64,000 nucleotides of DNA from Pseudomonas simiae. Lineage in GTDB: Bacteria > Pseudomonadota > Gammaproteobacteria > Pseudomonadales > Pseudomonadaceae. Each line of letters begins with the position of its first letter. Position 1 is the first letter of the stretch. The position numbers and the translations under genes are program-made. This document shows, piece by piece, positions 1 through 8,365 of this stretch. The notes below the pieces were generated by a model. That model was not told the DNA's origin and did no database searches. It saw nothing but the letters and a program-made list of their open reading frames with translations. The DNA lies in assembly GCF_900111895.1 (NCBI RefSeq), contig NZ_FOKB01000004.1, positions 310,001-374,000 on the forward strand, in the 5' to 3' direction.

Positions 1-171
1 CGGCTTGTCATCCACGACCATCGCTGCCTCGGTATCGATCTCGGCGATGTAGATACCTTCCGGCGTCTGCTCTGTGATGTAAACGAAACGGGATTGAAAC
101 TGCTTGACCAACTTTGCGCGCAAATCACCCAGCACGAACAACGCGTGCATATCCAGATTACTGACTGCCAA
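1..171 (-). CDS. Partial conserved hypothetical protein (C-terminus beyond left edge)
   Basis: About 57 residues are visible and the frame is still open at base 1, so the C-terminus is missing. The visible protein is rich in short hydrophobic and acidic stretches and shows no domain I can name. I chose a TTG start at 171-169 because it gives a frame beginning with Leu/Met-Ala-Val-Ser and has a G-rich stretch (about 176-182) at ribosome-binding distance. An ATG at 150-148 is the alternative. It faces away from the small genes that begin at 566. The function is unknown. Confidence 0.55.
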   Translation of the reverse strand, partial: MAVSNLDMHALFVLGDLRAKLVKQFQSRFVYITEQTPEGIYIAEIDTEAAMVVDDKP

Positions 172-565
172 GGAAACGCCCCCACATCAAAAAGAGCGCC
201 GCCCGCCAGAGCGGGCAGCACAAAAAAACGGCCATTACGGCACGATCCCATCACTCATTCTTTAAAAAACTGAAGAAGAACCCACTGTCGCGCCGCAAGA
301 CTAGTACGGACGTACGCGATGGACCTTGTGCAAGGTCATCAGGCACCACAGGAGATCACAGGTTCAACGGCCCGAGAATACGGGCCGACCAACTTCAGAG
401 AATAACCCAATTAAAAATGCAGTTTTCCGACAAGCAAACACAAATAAACACGCTGTCATGGAACCGGGCGCAGATCGCCGACGACAATACTAAAACAGCA
501 GCACCGATCAAAACCACCCAAAACGTTGCAATCAAGTCAACCGGATCGATCGAAAGGAGCAGGCC
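172..565. other. Intergenic region with three small palindromes
   Basis: No convincing gene lies here. A 9-bp hairpin at 198-219, followed on the minus strand by five T (189-193), could be a terminator or attenuator in front of the partial minus-strand gene, but no minus-strand gene lies just upstream of it. A short palindrome (ACCTTGTGCAAGGT) lies near 328-341 and a GGCCCG/CGGGCC hairpin near 370-387. These may belong to the leader of the gene at 566. This is sequence inspection only. Confidence 0.3.
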
Positions 566-841
566 ATGCAACGATCAACCTACAATGCAATGTCTTCGCA
601 CACCCGTCCATCATCTCAGGGCGAGGCTCAATACTACTGCTTGGGCGGCTTCGAGGGGTACTCGGATTCGGTTCTTTTCCAAGTCGTACCTGCCGGCAAA
701 AACTTCTTCCACATCCGTGAAGTGCTCAGCGGCCGAATAAAAGGCTTTCGCAGCGGCCATGTCAAGGCCTGCGAACTGGCCAAGAAACTTGAAGCCCAGT
801 TGCAAGCACCTCATGGAGCGGTCGTTTCGTCCGCCCGATAA
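566..841 (+). CDS. Conserved small hypothetical protein
   Basis: 91 residues. The start is supported by AAAGGAG seven to eight bases upstream of ATG 566; other in-phase or overlapping starts lack such a site. The protein is soluble, with no signal peptide or membrane segment, and has a basic C-terminal half that is probably helical (Lys-Ala-Cys-Glu-Leu-Ala-Lys-Lys around residues 67-74). I do not recognise a family. It is the first of several very small plus-strand genes between 566 and 1488, each with its own ribosome binding site and separated by 60-110 bases, so they need not be one transcript. Confidence 0.6.
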   Translation: MQRSTYNAMSSHTRPSSQGEAQYYCLGGFEGYSDSVLFQVVPAGKNFFHIREVLSGRIKGFRSGHVKACELAKKLEAQLQAPHGAVVSSAR

Positions 842-952
842 CTTAACTGCGCCGCCGACCCGCAACAACTGCCATACTGGCCCGTCCACTGAAGTTTGTG
901 CCCTGCGGGCCCAGGTTTCTCCAGTGCAGTTATCTCCAAGGGAAGGCTCTAC

Positions 953-1183
953 GTGACGGAATTTGATATCGGCGAATTTTTCATCCATGGCGACGCGAGG
1001 GAAGTAGACGGAGAGTTCCAAGCAGTGATCATCATGCGGGCCAAGCCACCGCTGACCACCGTCACCACCCACCAGGTGGAAAAAGACCGTTGGTTCAAAA
1101 CCGTCGACGCGGCGGCCACCGCCGCAAAAGAATCCGCCAAGGCCCTGAAGGCCGCCGTGGATTCCGGGGCACTCAATTCCTGA
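953..1183 (+). CDS. Small hypothetical protein, GTG start
   Basis: 76 residues. A longer reading from ATG 896 is possible, but GTG 953 follows AGGGAAGG at good spacing, and the added residues of the longer form are low-complexity. The N-terminal half is acidic and likely beta-rich. The C-terminus (about residues 50-70) is Ala/Lys-rich and probably helical. No catalytic motif is visible. The codon third positions look like a real Pseudomonas gene. Function unknown. Confidence 0.55.
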   Translation: MTEFDIGEFFIHGDAREVDGEFQAVIIMRAKPPLTTVTTHQVEKDRWFKTVDAAATAAKESAKALKAAVDSGALNS

Positions 1184-1251
1184 TAATCCGATAGAACTCT
1201 GCTGCACCACAACCCTCCCATGCATAACGACCACCCTGCATGGAGAACGAA

Positions 1252-1488
1252 ATGGACGCGCCAATCCCTACCCTGGAAACCCTGTTTGAACAATTGGGCC
1301 TGGACTCAACCCCGGAAGCCATCGACGCCTTTATCGTCGCGCACCCTTTGCCTGAGGACGTGAAACTGATCGATGCACCGTTCTGGTCCGATCAGCAAGC
1401 TGCCTTTCTAAAGGAAGAGCTGCGCGACGACGCTGAATGGGCGATTCCCGTGGATGAACTGAATCAACGCCTGCATCAATCACAGTAA
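1252..1488 (+). CDS. DUF2789 family protein
   Basis: 78 residues. This matches the small DUF2789 family of gamma-proteobacteria: an N-terminal Thr-Leu-(X)-Leu-Phe-(X)-Gln-Leu-Gly-Leu segment, then a central His-Pro-Leu, an Ala-Pro-Phe-Trp near residue 45, and a C-terminal Asp-Glu-Leu-Asn-Gln-Arg. The family is small, acidic, cytoplasmic and of unknown function. ATG 1252 is preferred over 1240 because GGAG at 1242-1245 sits six bases before it, and the longer form would place that site inside the gene. It faces the small gene at 1495-1698 tail to tail with six bases between stops. Confidence 0.75.
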   Translation: MDAPIPTLETLFEQLGLDSTPEAIDAFIVAHPLPEDVKLIDAPFWSDQQAAFLKEELRDDAEWAIPVDELNQRLHQSQ

Positions 1489-1494
1489 GCCGAA

Positions 1495-1698
1495 TCAATG
1501 CAGGCTGTCCGACTGCTCCAGGCGCAACAGCGCCTGCCAGGCGGCCCTGCACTCTTCAGCTTCATCACGACTGGCGAAGGCGGTGCCGCGCTGCTCACCG
1601 TTGAGCAACACCACCCAGCAAGCCTTCTGGCCCAGCGCACGCAGGGTTTGGGGTACGCCACTGCCAATCATCACGGCGACATCGACTTTGTTTTGCAT
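1495..1698 (-). CDS. Small conserved hypothetical protein
   Basis: 67 residues, starting Met-Gln-Asn-Lys-Val-Asp-Val. The ATG at 1698 follows GGAG by seven bases on the minus strand. The longer reading starting at 1716 would overlap that site and is rejected. The sequence has a Gly-Ser-Gly-Val-Pro turn near residue 12, a Cys-Trp-Val-Val-Leu-Leu strand in the middle, and an Ala-Ser-Arg-Asp-Glu-Ala-Glu-Glu-Cys helix near the end. This is an alpha/beta pattern often seen in small Pseudomonas proteins annotated only as hypothetical. No function can be given. Confidence 0.6.
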   Translation of the reverse strand: MQNKVDVAVMIGSGVPQTLRALGQKACWVVLLNGEQRGTAFASRDEAEECRAAWQALLRLEQSDSLH

Positions 1699-1813
1699 GG
1701 AGCTTCTCCGCAGCATTAGTTAGCTGGCTAACAATGTTGGCCATGCTACGGTTTTCCTCGCGTTGGAAAAAGCTATCCCCGGAATAGCTCCATTGCATAA
1801 ACAGCAATAATCC

Positions 1814-3496
1814 TTAGCGCCCGCCTTTCATCTCTTCGGGCTTATAGCCCAGCCGCAAGCCGCCCCAATGCCGACCCTTGACCATGATCGGCACCGACAG
1901 GTCGTGCATCAGCTCTCCGGTATCGCGGGTATAGGTTTGCAGCAAGACTGCCTGCTGGTGGCTTCCACAACGGATCCCGGTGCGGTCTTCGAATTTGCGC
2001 TTGGTGCGGTTCTGCACGGCATCCACCTGAACATCGCCGGTCAGCGCATGGGAAAACGCCTTGTTGTGCGTCGGCACATAGCCCTGCGGCGTGCAGGCAA
2101 TGGCGAAGACCAAGCCTTCATGCCGTGGCAACAGCGCTTCCTGGATCGCCGGCAACACCTGGTCGGTGTAGCCGTCGAACCGGGTGTGGTATTTGCTCGG
2201 GCTGGTATTGGCAATCAGCGTGTAGCTGCGGTCAAACAGATCATCCAGGCTGATGCGGTTCTGCTGCACATCGGCTTCGAACTGCGCGGCAATCTGGCTG
2301 GCGCCTTCACGGGCCAGGTCATAGATGCGCTGGTGATAATCATCCAGCCCTACTTCCGCCAGACGCTCGCTGATGGTTTCGGCCTGCCCTTCCATCTGCA
2401 CGGCGGCATCGGCCAACTGACGGGTTTGCTGGTCGCTGACGGCCAGGTCGCTGCGCATCTGCTCAACAGCATGGAACAAGCTGTCGAGCTGGGTGCGATT
2501 GGTGTCAGTGCCCTGGGCGATCTCATTCACCTGGCCTTCCACATCTGCGGACAACCTGGCGATGTTTTGCAGCTGCTCGCCGGCGTGCTCTACCTGTTCA
2601 ACGCCAGTCTGCAAGTCGGTCGAGAGCTGACGAATCTGCTCCACCACCTGGACGGTGCGTTGCTGGATATCCGCGACCATCACGCCGACTTCATCGGTGG
2701 CCGTAGCCGTACGCCCTGCCAACCCGCGCACCTCATCCGCGACGACCGCAAACCCACGCCCATGCTCACCGGCCCGCGCCGCTTCGATCGCGGCGTTAAG
2801 CGCCAAAAGGTTGGTCTGGCTGGCGATGGACTGGATCACCAGGGTCACCCGCTGGATTTCCTCGCTGCGCAGGCTCAAGGCTTCGATCAGCTCACGACTG
2901 GCGTTGGCACGCTGGCTGAGCTGATGCATGCGGGTGATCGATTGGGTCAGCACTTCGCGGCCTTCAGTGCTGCGTTGATGGGCCTGGCTGGCGGCACCCA
3001 GCGCGTCGCGGCTGAGTTGAGAGGTGAGCTTTTCGGTGCCGATCATTACTTCGGCACTGCTGACAATCTGCTTGGCCGCGCCCAATTGCGACTGCAGGCG
3101 AGCCGCCAGTTGCTTGACCGAATAGGCTACCGCGGCTGCGGACAGGGCGTTATGGCTGGTGGTGTAGGACAGGTCGCGAGTCAACTCGCCCATCCCATCG
3201 CCGACCTCAGAAGGCGCGCTGGCAGGCGCGCGACTTTTCAGGCGAGGCAGCCAGATCACCAGCAGGGCCAGTGGCAGGCAAAGGTAGAGCGGCAGGCTGG
3301 CGAGCGCCAAGCCAAGCAGGACCAACACCAGGGCGGCGCTCTGCAACAGTGGCGTCAGCCAGCCGGGCAGCCCGCGCGCCACCGCTTGCGGTGACACTGC
3401 TGCGCCCATCAGAGATCCGTCTCCAGCCATCTTCGTTACCCCACTGTTTGTCATTATTGTCGCTGCATTAAACGCCACTATCGGGCCATTATCCAT
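1814..3496 (-). CDS. Methyl-accepting chemotaxis protein
   Basis: Up to 560 residues. Two closely spaced hydrophobic segments (about residues 48-85) anchor it in the inner membrane with almost no periplasmic domain. The conserved signalling hairpin follows (about 215-265), including [17 protein letters not shown], which binds CheA and CheW. After the signalling domain there is an unusual extra C-terminal region of about 150 residues (about 410-560) containing several conserved aromatic and Cys positions and ending near Trp-Gly-Gly-Leu-Arg-Leu-Gly-Tyr. In related proteins this is a cytoplasmic sensory extension, so the signal is probably intracellular. The start is uncertain: ATG 3496 gives the longest form, while Met 23 and Met 30 have better upstream G-rich sites. 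It stands alone with no che genes nearby. Confidence 0.88.
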   Translation of the reverse strand: MDNGPIVAFNAATIMTNSGVTKMAGDGSLMGAAVSPQAVARGLPGWLTPLLQSAALVLVLLGLALASLPLYLCLPLALLVIWLPRLKSRAPASAPSEVGDGMGELTRDLSYTTSHNALSAAAVAYSVKQLAARLQSQLGAAKQIVSSAEVMIGTEKLTSQLSRDALGAASQAHQRSTEGREVLTQSITRMHQLSQRANASRELIEALSLRSEEIQRVTLVIQSIASQTNLLALNAAIEAARAGEHGRGFAVVADEVRGLAGRTATATDEVGVMVADIQQRTVQVVEQIRQLSTDLQTGVEQVEHAGEQLQNIARLSADVEGQVNEIAQGTDTNRTQLDSLFHAVEQMRSDLAVSDQQTRQLADAAVQMEGQAETISERLAEVGLDDYHQRIYDLAREGASQIAAQFEADVQQNRISLDDLFDRSYTLIANTSPSKYHTRFDGYTDQVLPAIQEALLPRHEGLVFAIACTPQGYVPTHNKAFSHALTGDVQVDAVQNRTKRKFEDRTGIRCGSHQQAVLLQTYTRDTGELMHDLSVPIMVKGRHWGGLRLGYKPEEMKGGR

Positions 3497-3589
3497 GGGC
3501 CTTTAGTGGGGTAGCTTGCAGCAGATCAATAGACGGGGTGTAACGGGTCTTTCCCGGGGAGCCGCAGGACGGCCCCCCGCTTCACCGCA

Positions 3590-3994
3590 TCAGGCTTGGC
3601 GCTGATGCTTGTCGATCTGCTCGTGGCGCTCTTGCGCTTCGATGCAGTACTTGGTGGTCGGGCTGATCAGCAGGCGCTTGAGGCCGATAGGCTCGCCGCT
3701 GTCATCGCACCAGCCGAAGGAATCTTCCTTGATACGCTCCAGTGCGCGCTCAAGTTGCGGCAGCATGCGCTGGTCGCGGTCGATGGCGTTGACCAGCCAG
3801 GTACGCTCTTCTTCAACGGAAGCGGCGTCGGCCGGGTCGGCCGGGGTGTCCAGGCTTTCAATGGCGATACGGTTCTGTTCAATGCGCTCGTGGTGTTCCA
3901 CTTTCATGTCTTGCAGCAACTTCTCGAAAAAAGCGTGCTGTTCGGCATTCATGTAGTCATCCGCCGGCATGGCCAGCAACTTTTCCTTTGTCAT
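3590..3994 (-). CDS. DksA/TraR family transcription factor, two-cysteine type
   Basis: 134 residues. DksA proteins bind the secondary channel of RNA polymerase and, with ppGpp, change rRNA and amino-acid promoter activity. The N-terminal coiled coil spans roughly residues 20-85 and carries the acidic Asp-Xaa-Ala-Asp tip motif as Asp-Pro-Ala-Asp-Ala-Ala-Ser. The zinc-finger region reads Gly-Trp-Cys-Asp-Asp-Ser-Gly-Glu-Pro-Ile-Gly and later Lys-Tyr-Cys-Ile-Glu-Ala. Only one Cys of each CxxC pair remains, as in the zinc-independent DksA2 type of P. aeruginosa. I chose ATG 3994, with GAGA just upstream; the 167-residue reading adds an unlikely leader. A stretch of over 400 bases without genes lies upstream. 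Confidence 0.85.
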   Translation of the reverse strand: MTKEKLLAMPADDYMNAEQHAFFEKLLQDMKVEHHERIEQNRIAIESLDTPADPADAASVEEERTWLVNAIDRDQRMLPQLERALERIKEDSFGWCDDSGEPIGLKRLLISPTTKYCIEAQERHEQIDKHQRQA

Positions 3995-4417
3995 TGATTT
4001 CTCTATAAAAAATACGTGCATTAAGGCGAATAAGGGAGCGTTCCGGCCGACCTTTGCAGGTCTCGGAAGGGCGCCATCCATTTCAAGCGCCACCCGGCAC
4101 TCAATTTACGAGGGGCGGCAGTCTAAGGCCGACTTGAGGGCGCAGCAACTGAAAAGACAGGCAATTTTTCCGAGATAACCCCCAAAAGCACCAGGACGGG
4201 CTCGGCGAATGGTCATCGGAGTGCGTTTATAGCAAGAAATTCAGTGTTGTGGAGCTATATAGAAGACAAACGGTTAGAACTGACCGACGGGGGATCCCAT
4301 GTGGGAGCGGGTTTGCTCGCGAATGCTGAGTATCAGTCAGCACATCCGGTACTGATACACCGCATTCGCGAGCAAGCCCGCTCCCACACCTTGTCTCGCG
4401 TCAGACAGGAAATTCAG
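3995..4417. other. Intergenic region upstream of the dksA-like gene
   Basis: The part nearest the dksA-like gene (3995-4240) should hold its promoter and leader, with several AT-rich stretches but no promoter I would name. The distal part holds a REPIN at 4301-4387, and the end of the ABC permease gene starts at 4418. No additional gene is supported. Confidence 0.4.
4301..4387. repeat. REPIN (paired inverted REP sequences)
   Basis: Two inverted REP units, GTGGGAGCGGG(T/C)TTGCTCGCGAA and its reverse complement, flank a short variable core. The same layout, 87-90 bases long, recurs at 9432, 12559 and 15241. Such elements are non-autonomous and are mobilised in trans by RAYT transposases in Pseudomonas. 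No RAYT gene is in this window. Confidence 0.88.
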
Positions 4418-5440
4418 TCAGCGTTTGAGTTTGCGCTTGTTGCGGTATTGGTCGATCACCACCGCCACCACAATGATCAGGCCCTTGATGATGTCCTGGA
4501 TGTACGCGTCCACGCCGACAAAGGTAAACCCGCTGGCCATCACCCCAAGGATCAGCGCGCCAATCACGGTGCCGGTGATGCGCCCTACCCCGCCCGCCAG
4601 GCTGGTACCGCCGATCACTGCCGCAGCAATCGCATCCAGCTCATAAGACATGCCCATGCCGGCCTGGCCGGTCGCGGCACGTGCCGAGGCCACCACACCC
4701 GCCAGACCAGCCAGGAGACCGGCGATGCTGTACACGATGATCAGGTGGCGCTTGACGTTGATCCCCGAGGTACGCGCGGCCTGCATGTTGCCGCCAATCG
4801 CATAGGTGTACTTGCCGTACTTGGTGTAACGCAGCGCAATATGGAAGATCACCGCCACCACCAGGAAGATGATCACCGGCATCGCGCCATGGCCGATGGC
4901 CGTGTACGAGTCCGAAAGCATGCTCACCGGCTGGCCTTCAGTGTAGTAACGCGCCAGGCCACGGGCCGAGACCATCATGCCGAGGGTGGCAATGAACGGC
5001 GGAATACCGGTGACGGCGATGATGCTGCCGTTGATCGCACCCGCCAGCAGTCCCACACCCAGCCCCATCGCTACGGGGATCCACACCGGCAAGTCGGTCA
5101 GGCTCGGGAACACCGCACGGGAAAAGTCGGAAGTCTGTGCCAAACTCGCCGCGATCATCGCCGACAGCGCCAACACCGAGCCGGAGGACAGATCAATACC
5201 CGTGGTGATGATGACTTGAGTCACGCCGATCGCCAGCAGGCCGATGATCGACACTTGCAGGATCATCAGCACCAGGCGCTGGGAGTTCATCAGGAAGCTC
5301 TGGTCACGCACGATCCAGCCGAACAGCTCGAAGACCAGGCCGATGCCGATCAGCACCAGGAAGATGCTCAGCTCGGTGGGCAGGCGTCGACGACTCTTGG
5401 TGGGTACCGTCGCGGGTTTGTTATCTGTTATTGCGTTCAT
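4418..5440 (-). CDS. Sugar (probably inositol) ABC transporter permease
   Basis: 340 residues with eight to ten hydrophobic segments from about residue 25 to 330, and a Gly-rich conserved loop near 265-285 (Ala-Ala-Val-Ile-Gly-Gly-Thr-Ser-Leu-Ala-Gly-Gly) that contacts the ATPase. This is the RbsC/XylH type of permease that forms the inner-membrane channel for ribose, xylose or inositol. It is the third gene of a binding protein-ATPase-permease operon, 26 bases after the ATPase. The position beside a complete iol cluster and a shared IolR-like operator make myo-inositol the likely substrate; that is inference. An A-rich AATAAGAAG stretch overlaps its ribosome binding site. Confidence 0.9.
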   Translation of the reverse strand: MNAITDNKPATVPTKSRRRLPTELSIFLVLIGIGLVFELFGWIVRDQSFLMNSQRLVLMILQVSIIGLLAIGVTQVIITTGIDLSSGSVLALSAMIAASLAQTSDFSRAVFPSLTDLPVWIPVAMGLGVGLLAGAINGSIIAVTGIPPFIATLGMMVSARGLARYYTEGQPVSMLSDSYTAIGHGAMPVIIFLVVAVIFHIALRYTKYGKYTYAIGGNMQAARTSGINVKRHLIIVYSIAGLLAGLAGVVASARAATGQAGMGMSYELDAIAAAVIGGTSLAGGVGRITGTVIGALILGVMASGFTFVGVDAYIQDIIKGLIIVVAVVIDQYRNKRKLKR

Positions 5441-5466
5441 AGCCCTTCACCTTCTTATTCTGTACG

Positions 5467-7020
5467 TCAGTGGACTGCCGTCATCCCGGAGGCCAACTGC
5501 ATGACTTTTTCCTGGGTCGCTTCGCTGCGGTCCAAGGTGCCCATCAACTCGCCTTCGTGCATCACCATGACCCGATCGCTCATGCCCAGCACTTCGGGCA
5601 ATTCGGAGGAAATCATGATCACGGCCATGCCTTCGCTGGCGAGGAAAGCGATCAATCGGTAGATCTCGGCCTTGGCGCCCACGTCGATGCCACGGGTGGG
5701 TTCATCGAGGATCAGCAGACGCGGGTTGGTCATCAGCCAGCGCGCCAGCAAAGCCTTCTGCTGGTTGCCGCCGGACAAGGTGTCGATGCACTGCTCAAGG
5801 GACGGGGTTTTCACCCGCAGCTTCTTGCACATGTCTTCGCACAGCGCACGCAGGGCTTTCTGCTGGATAAAGCCGTTGCCGGTGTAGTGCGGCAATACCG
5901 CCATTTCCATGTTTTCCAGCACCGACAGGCAGGGGAACAGGCCGCTGAGCTTGCGGTCCTCGGTCAACAGCGCAAAGCCTTTCTCGATGGCCATGTGCGG
6001 GTCGCTAATGCGCACCGCCTTGCCATCCAGGGTGATCTGGCCGCTGCTGCTGGGGGTGATACCAAAAATGGTTTCCGCCACATTGGTACGGCCCGAGCCC
6101 ATCAAGCCGGCAATACCGAGGATTTCACCGGCGTGCAGGTCGAACGACACATCCTTGAATACGCCGTCCAGCGTCAGGTCGCGCACCGTCAGCAACAGGT
6201 CGCCGATGGGCGTCTCGCGTAGCGGGAACAACTGGCTCAGCTCACGACCGACCATCATCGAAATCAGACTGTCGCTGTTCATGCTGTCGGCGCGTTGCAG
6301 GCCGATGTAGTGCCCGTCACGGAACACCGCCACTTCATCGGCGATGGCGAACACTTCGTTCATTTTATGGGTGATGTAAACGATGCCTTTGCCCTGGGAC
6401 TTGAGGTCGGCAATGATCGAAAACAGGTGGGCCACTTCCTTCTCGGTAATGGCCGATGTCGGTTCATCCATGATCAGGATGTCGGAGTCGTAGGACACGG
6501 CCTTGGCAATCTCGACCATCTGCCGCTCGGCGATGCTCAGGTTGCCCACCTGTTCCTCGGGGTCCAGGTTGATACGCAGGCGCGCCAGCAGTTCGGCGGT
6601 GCAGCGGTGCATTTCGCGGTGGTTGACCATGTGCAGGCTGTTGAGCTGCTCGCGGCCGATCCAGATATTCTCGGCGATGCTCATGTGCGGCATCAGGTTG
6701 AGTTCCTGGTGGATCATCGCGATCCCGGCCTTCTGGGCCGCCAGGGGCGTTTCAAACACGATCGGCTTGCCACGCAGGCGGATTTCCCCGGCGTCGGGCT
6801 GGTAGATGCCGGCGATGATTTTCATCAACGTCGACTTGCCCGCACCGTTCTCGCCCATCAGCGCCAGCACGGTGCCAGGGCGCACCCGCAGTTGCACGTC
6901 GGCCAGGGCCACGACGCCGGGAAAGCCTTTGCTGATGTTGACGATTTCCAGCAGGTAGGGTTCTTCCAGCGTCTGAGGCTGAAGACTGGGAGGCTGCGAG
7001 ACAGTCGCTTGAGCGAGCAT
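5467..7020 (-). CDS. Sugar (probably inositol) ABC transporter ATP-binding protein
   Basis: 517 residues with two fused nucleotide-binding halves, as in RbsA/MglA. The first half has a full Walker A (GENGAGKST, about residue 60) and an Asp-Glu-Pro-Thr Walker B. The second half has a degenerate Walker A (GLMGSGRTN) but a good signature (Leu-Ser-Gly-Gly-Asn-Gln-Gln) and Asp-Glu-Pro-Thr-Arg-Gly. I chose ATG 7020 because GGAG lies nine bases upstream; starting at 7035 would put that site inside the gene. It energises uptake through the permease that follows. TAACAACAATAAG lies at 7065-7077 between this gene and the binding-protein gene, a possible Hfq/Crc target. Confidence 0.92.
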   Translation of the reverse strand: MLAQATVSQPPSLQPQTLEEPYLLEIVNISKGFPGVVALADVQLRVRPGTVLALMGENGAGKSTLMKIIAGIYQPDAGEIRLRGKPIVFETPLAAQKAGIAMIHQELNLMPHMSIAENIWIGREQLNSLHMVNHREMHRCTAELLARLRINLDPEEQVGNLSIAERQMVEIAKAVSYDSDILIMDEPTSAITEKEVAHLFSIIADLKSQGKGIVYITHKMNEVFAIADEVAVFRDGHYIGLQRADSMNSDSLISMMVGRELSQLFPLRETPIGDLLLTVRDLTLDGVFKDVSFDLHAGEILGIAGLMGSGRTNVAETIFGITPSSSGQITLDGKAVRISDPHMAIEKGFALLTEDRKLSGLFPCLSVLENMEMAVLPHYTGNGFIQQKALRALCEDMCKKLRVKTPSLEQCIDTLSGGNQQKALLARWLMTNPRLLILDEPTRGIDVGAKAEIYRLIAFLASEGMAVIMISSELPEVLGMSDRVMVMHEGELMGTLDRSEATQEKVMQLASGMTAVH

Positions 7021-7085
7021 AAGGAGGTACTCCATCTGCAGGGCGACCGAAACCGCCCTGCCGGCTTATTGTTGTTATCCAGGGG

Positions 7086-8015
7086 CTACTTGAAGTCTTT
7101 GACGTTGTCCGGGGTGATCAGTTGGAACGGGATCACCACGTTCTGCTCGATAGGCTCGTTCTTGGCCATCTTGCGCGCCGTCTCCACCGACTTGTCGGCC
7201 TGGCCCTTTGCATCCTGGAAGGCCGACACCGTCATGTCACCCTTGGTGATCGCATTCAGGCCATCCGGCGTGCCGTCGACACCGGCGATCAACACGCCTT
7301 TCTTGCCCGCCGATTTCAGGGCCATGGCGGCACCGATCGCCATCTCATCGTTGTTCGACAGCACCGCCTGGAAGTCACGGCCCTGGGTCAGCCAGTCGTT
7401 GACCAGGGTCATGCCCCTGTCACGCAGCCAGATACCGGTCTGTTCCTGCTCGATCTTGATGCCTGGGTACTTGGTCAGGACCTCCTTCACACCTTTGGTA
7501 CGGTTGGTGGTGGAGTTGTTCGCCAGGTCACCCAGCAGAATCACGATATTGCCTTTGCCGCCGAGCTTTTCGGCGATGTACTGCATCTGCAGCTTCCCGG
7601 CCTCGACGTCATCGGACGTCACCGCCGCAACACCGGGGGCCAATGTTGGGCTGTCAGGACGACGGTTGACGAACACCAGCGGAATTTTCGCAGCGGTGGC
7701 GGCCTTGATGATATTGGCCGTCGACGCGGTATCCACCGGGTTGACGATGATCGCGTCGACTTTCTGGCTGATAAAGTTCTCGACCTGGCTCAGTTGCTTG
7801 ACCACGTCGGCACGGGCGTCTTCGAACTGCAATTGCACGCCATCACCCTTGGGATAGGACTTGGCTTGCTTGTCCATGTCTTCGCGCAGGTAGGTGAGAA
7901 AGGTGTCATCAAAGGCGGACATGCTCACGCCTATCTTCAGATCGGCGGCAGAGGCAACACCGCTGGCGAGCAGCATGGACAGGGCCAGCGCGGTAAAACG
8001 GATCGGGGTCTTCAT
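7086..8015 (-). CDS. Periplasmic sugar-binding protein of the inositol-type ABC transporter
   Basis: 309 residues. The N-terminus is a clear signal peptide (Lys-rich start, hydrophobic run, Ala-Ser-Ala cleavage near residue 23). The mature protein is a two-lobed type 1 periplasmic binding protein of the RbsB class, with the repeated pattern of Ile-Val-Asn-Pro-Val-Asp and Gly-Val-Asp-Gly-Thr-Pro-Asp loops that line the sugar pocket. It should capture the substrate and deliver it to the permease. It is the first gene of the transporter operon, with a 350-base upstream region holding an IolR-like palindrome. Inositol specificity is inferred from context; ribose-like sugars are possible. Confidence 0.92.
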   Translation of the reverse strand: MKTPIRFTALALSMLLASGVASAADLKIGVSMSAFDDTFLTYLREDMDKQAKSYPKGDGVQLQFEDARADVVKQLSQVENFISQKVDAIIVNPVDTASTANIIKAATAAKIPLVFVNRRPDSPTLAPGVAAVTSDDVEAGKLQMQYIAEKLGGKGNIVILLGDLANNSTTNRTKGVKEVLTKYPGIKIEQEQTGIWLRDRGMTLVNDWLTQGRDFQAVLSNNDEMAIGAAMALKSAGKKGVLIAGVDGTPDGLNAITKGDMTVSAFQDAKGQADKSVETARKMAKNEPIEQNVVIPFQLITPDNVKDFK

Positions 8016-8365
8016 GAACGGTCTGTCTCCACTTTCTTGTTGGTTTTTTGGACGTTGCGTTTATCAGAGCTCTGCAGGCAGCCGGACGACGGGGGCACCC
8101 GGAATACAGCACACCAGCGCACCTTTGTTTTCGACGCACAGCACATTAAGGAAGGAGAAGTAGAACGGCCGGGCGCGGGGCAGACCGCGTGGCGCAAGAG
8201 CGGGGCGTAAAACTCGCAGTACAGCGTTGAAGATTTTCATCTGACGGTACCTGGTTGTTTTGATCTTGTTTTTGTTGAGTCGCGCGGATCAAGCCGAACG
8301 TACTTTATGCAACCTGGAAAAGACTTTATTGGAAAATAATTTCCATATCAACCTGTTTTAGAATT
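8016..8365. promoter_or_regulatory. Promoter region of the transporter operon
   Basis: No gene is supported in this stretch. It separates the transporter operon from the oxidoreductase gene ending at 8366. An A-rich strand (CCAACAAGAAAG near 8032-8043, minus strand) lies just before the binding-protein ribosome binding site. The right third is AT-rich and contains the palindrome at 8330-8345. The promoter is therefore expected between that palindrome and the gene, leaving a long leader of up to 300 bases. Confidence 0.5.
8330..8345. promoter_or_regulatory. Putative IolR operator (TGGAAAATAATTTCCA)
   Basis: A 16-bp inverted repeat with six-base arms. It contains GGAA-N6-TTCC, the motif described for RpiR-family IolR in Sinorhizobium. 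A second copy with the same length and spacing lies at 17402-17417 between iolC and iolR. Two matching sites at the two iol promoters make an IolR site likely, but binding has not been shown. Confidence 0.65.

Noticed and set aside
1868..3394. 508-codon plus-strand open frame opposite the chemoreceptor
   Set aside because: Antisense to a clear MCP gene, without domain or ribosome binding site. GC-rich third positions keep the opposite frame open.
4244..5662. 472-codon plus-strand open frame
   Set aside because: Antisense to the ABC permease, begins across a REPIN, and its His/Asp/Arg-rich translation has no family resemblance.
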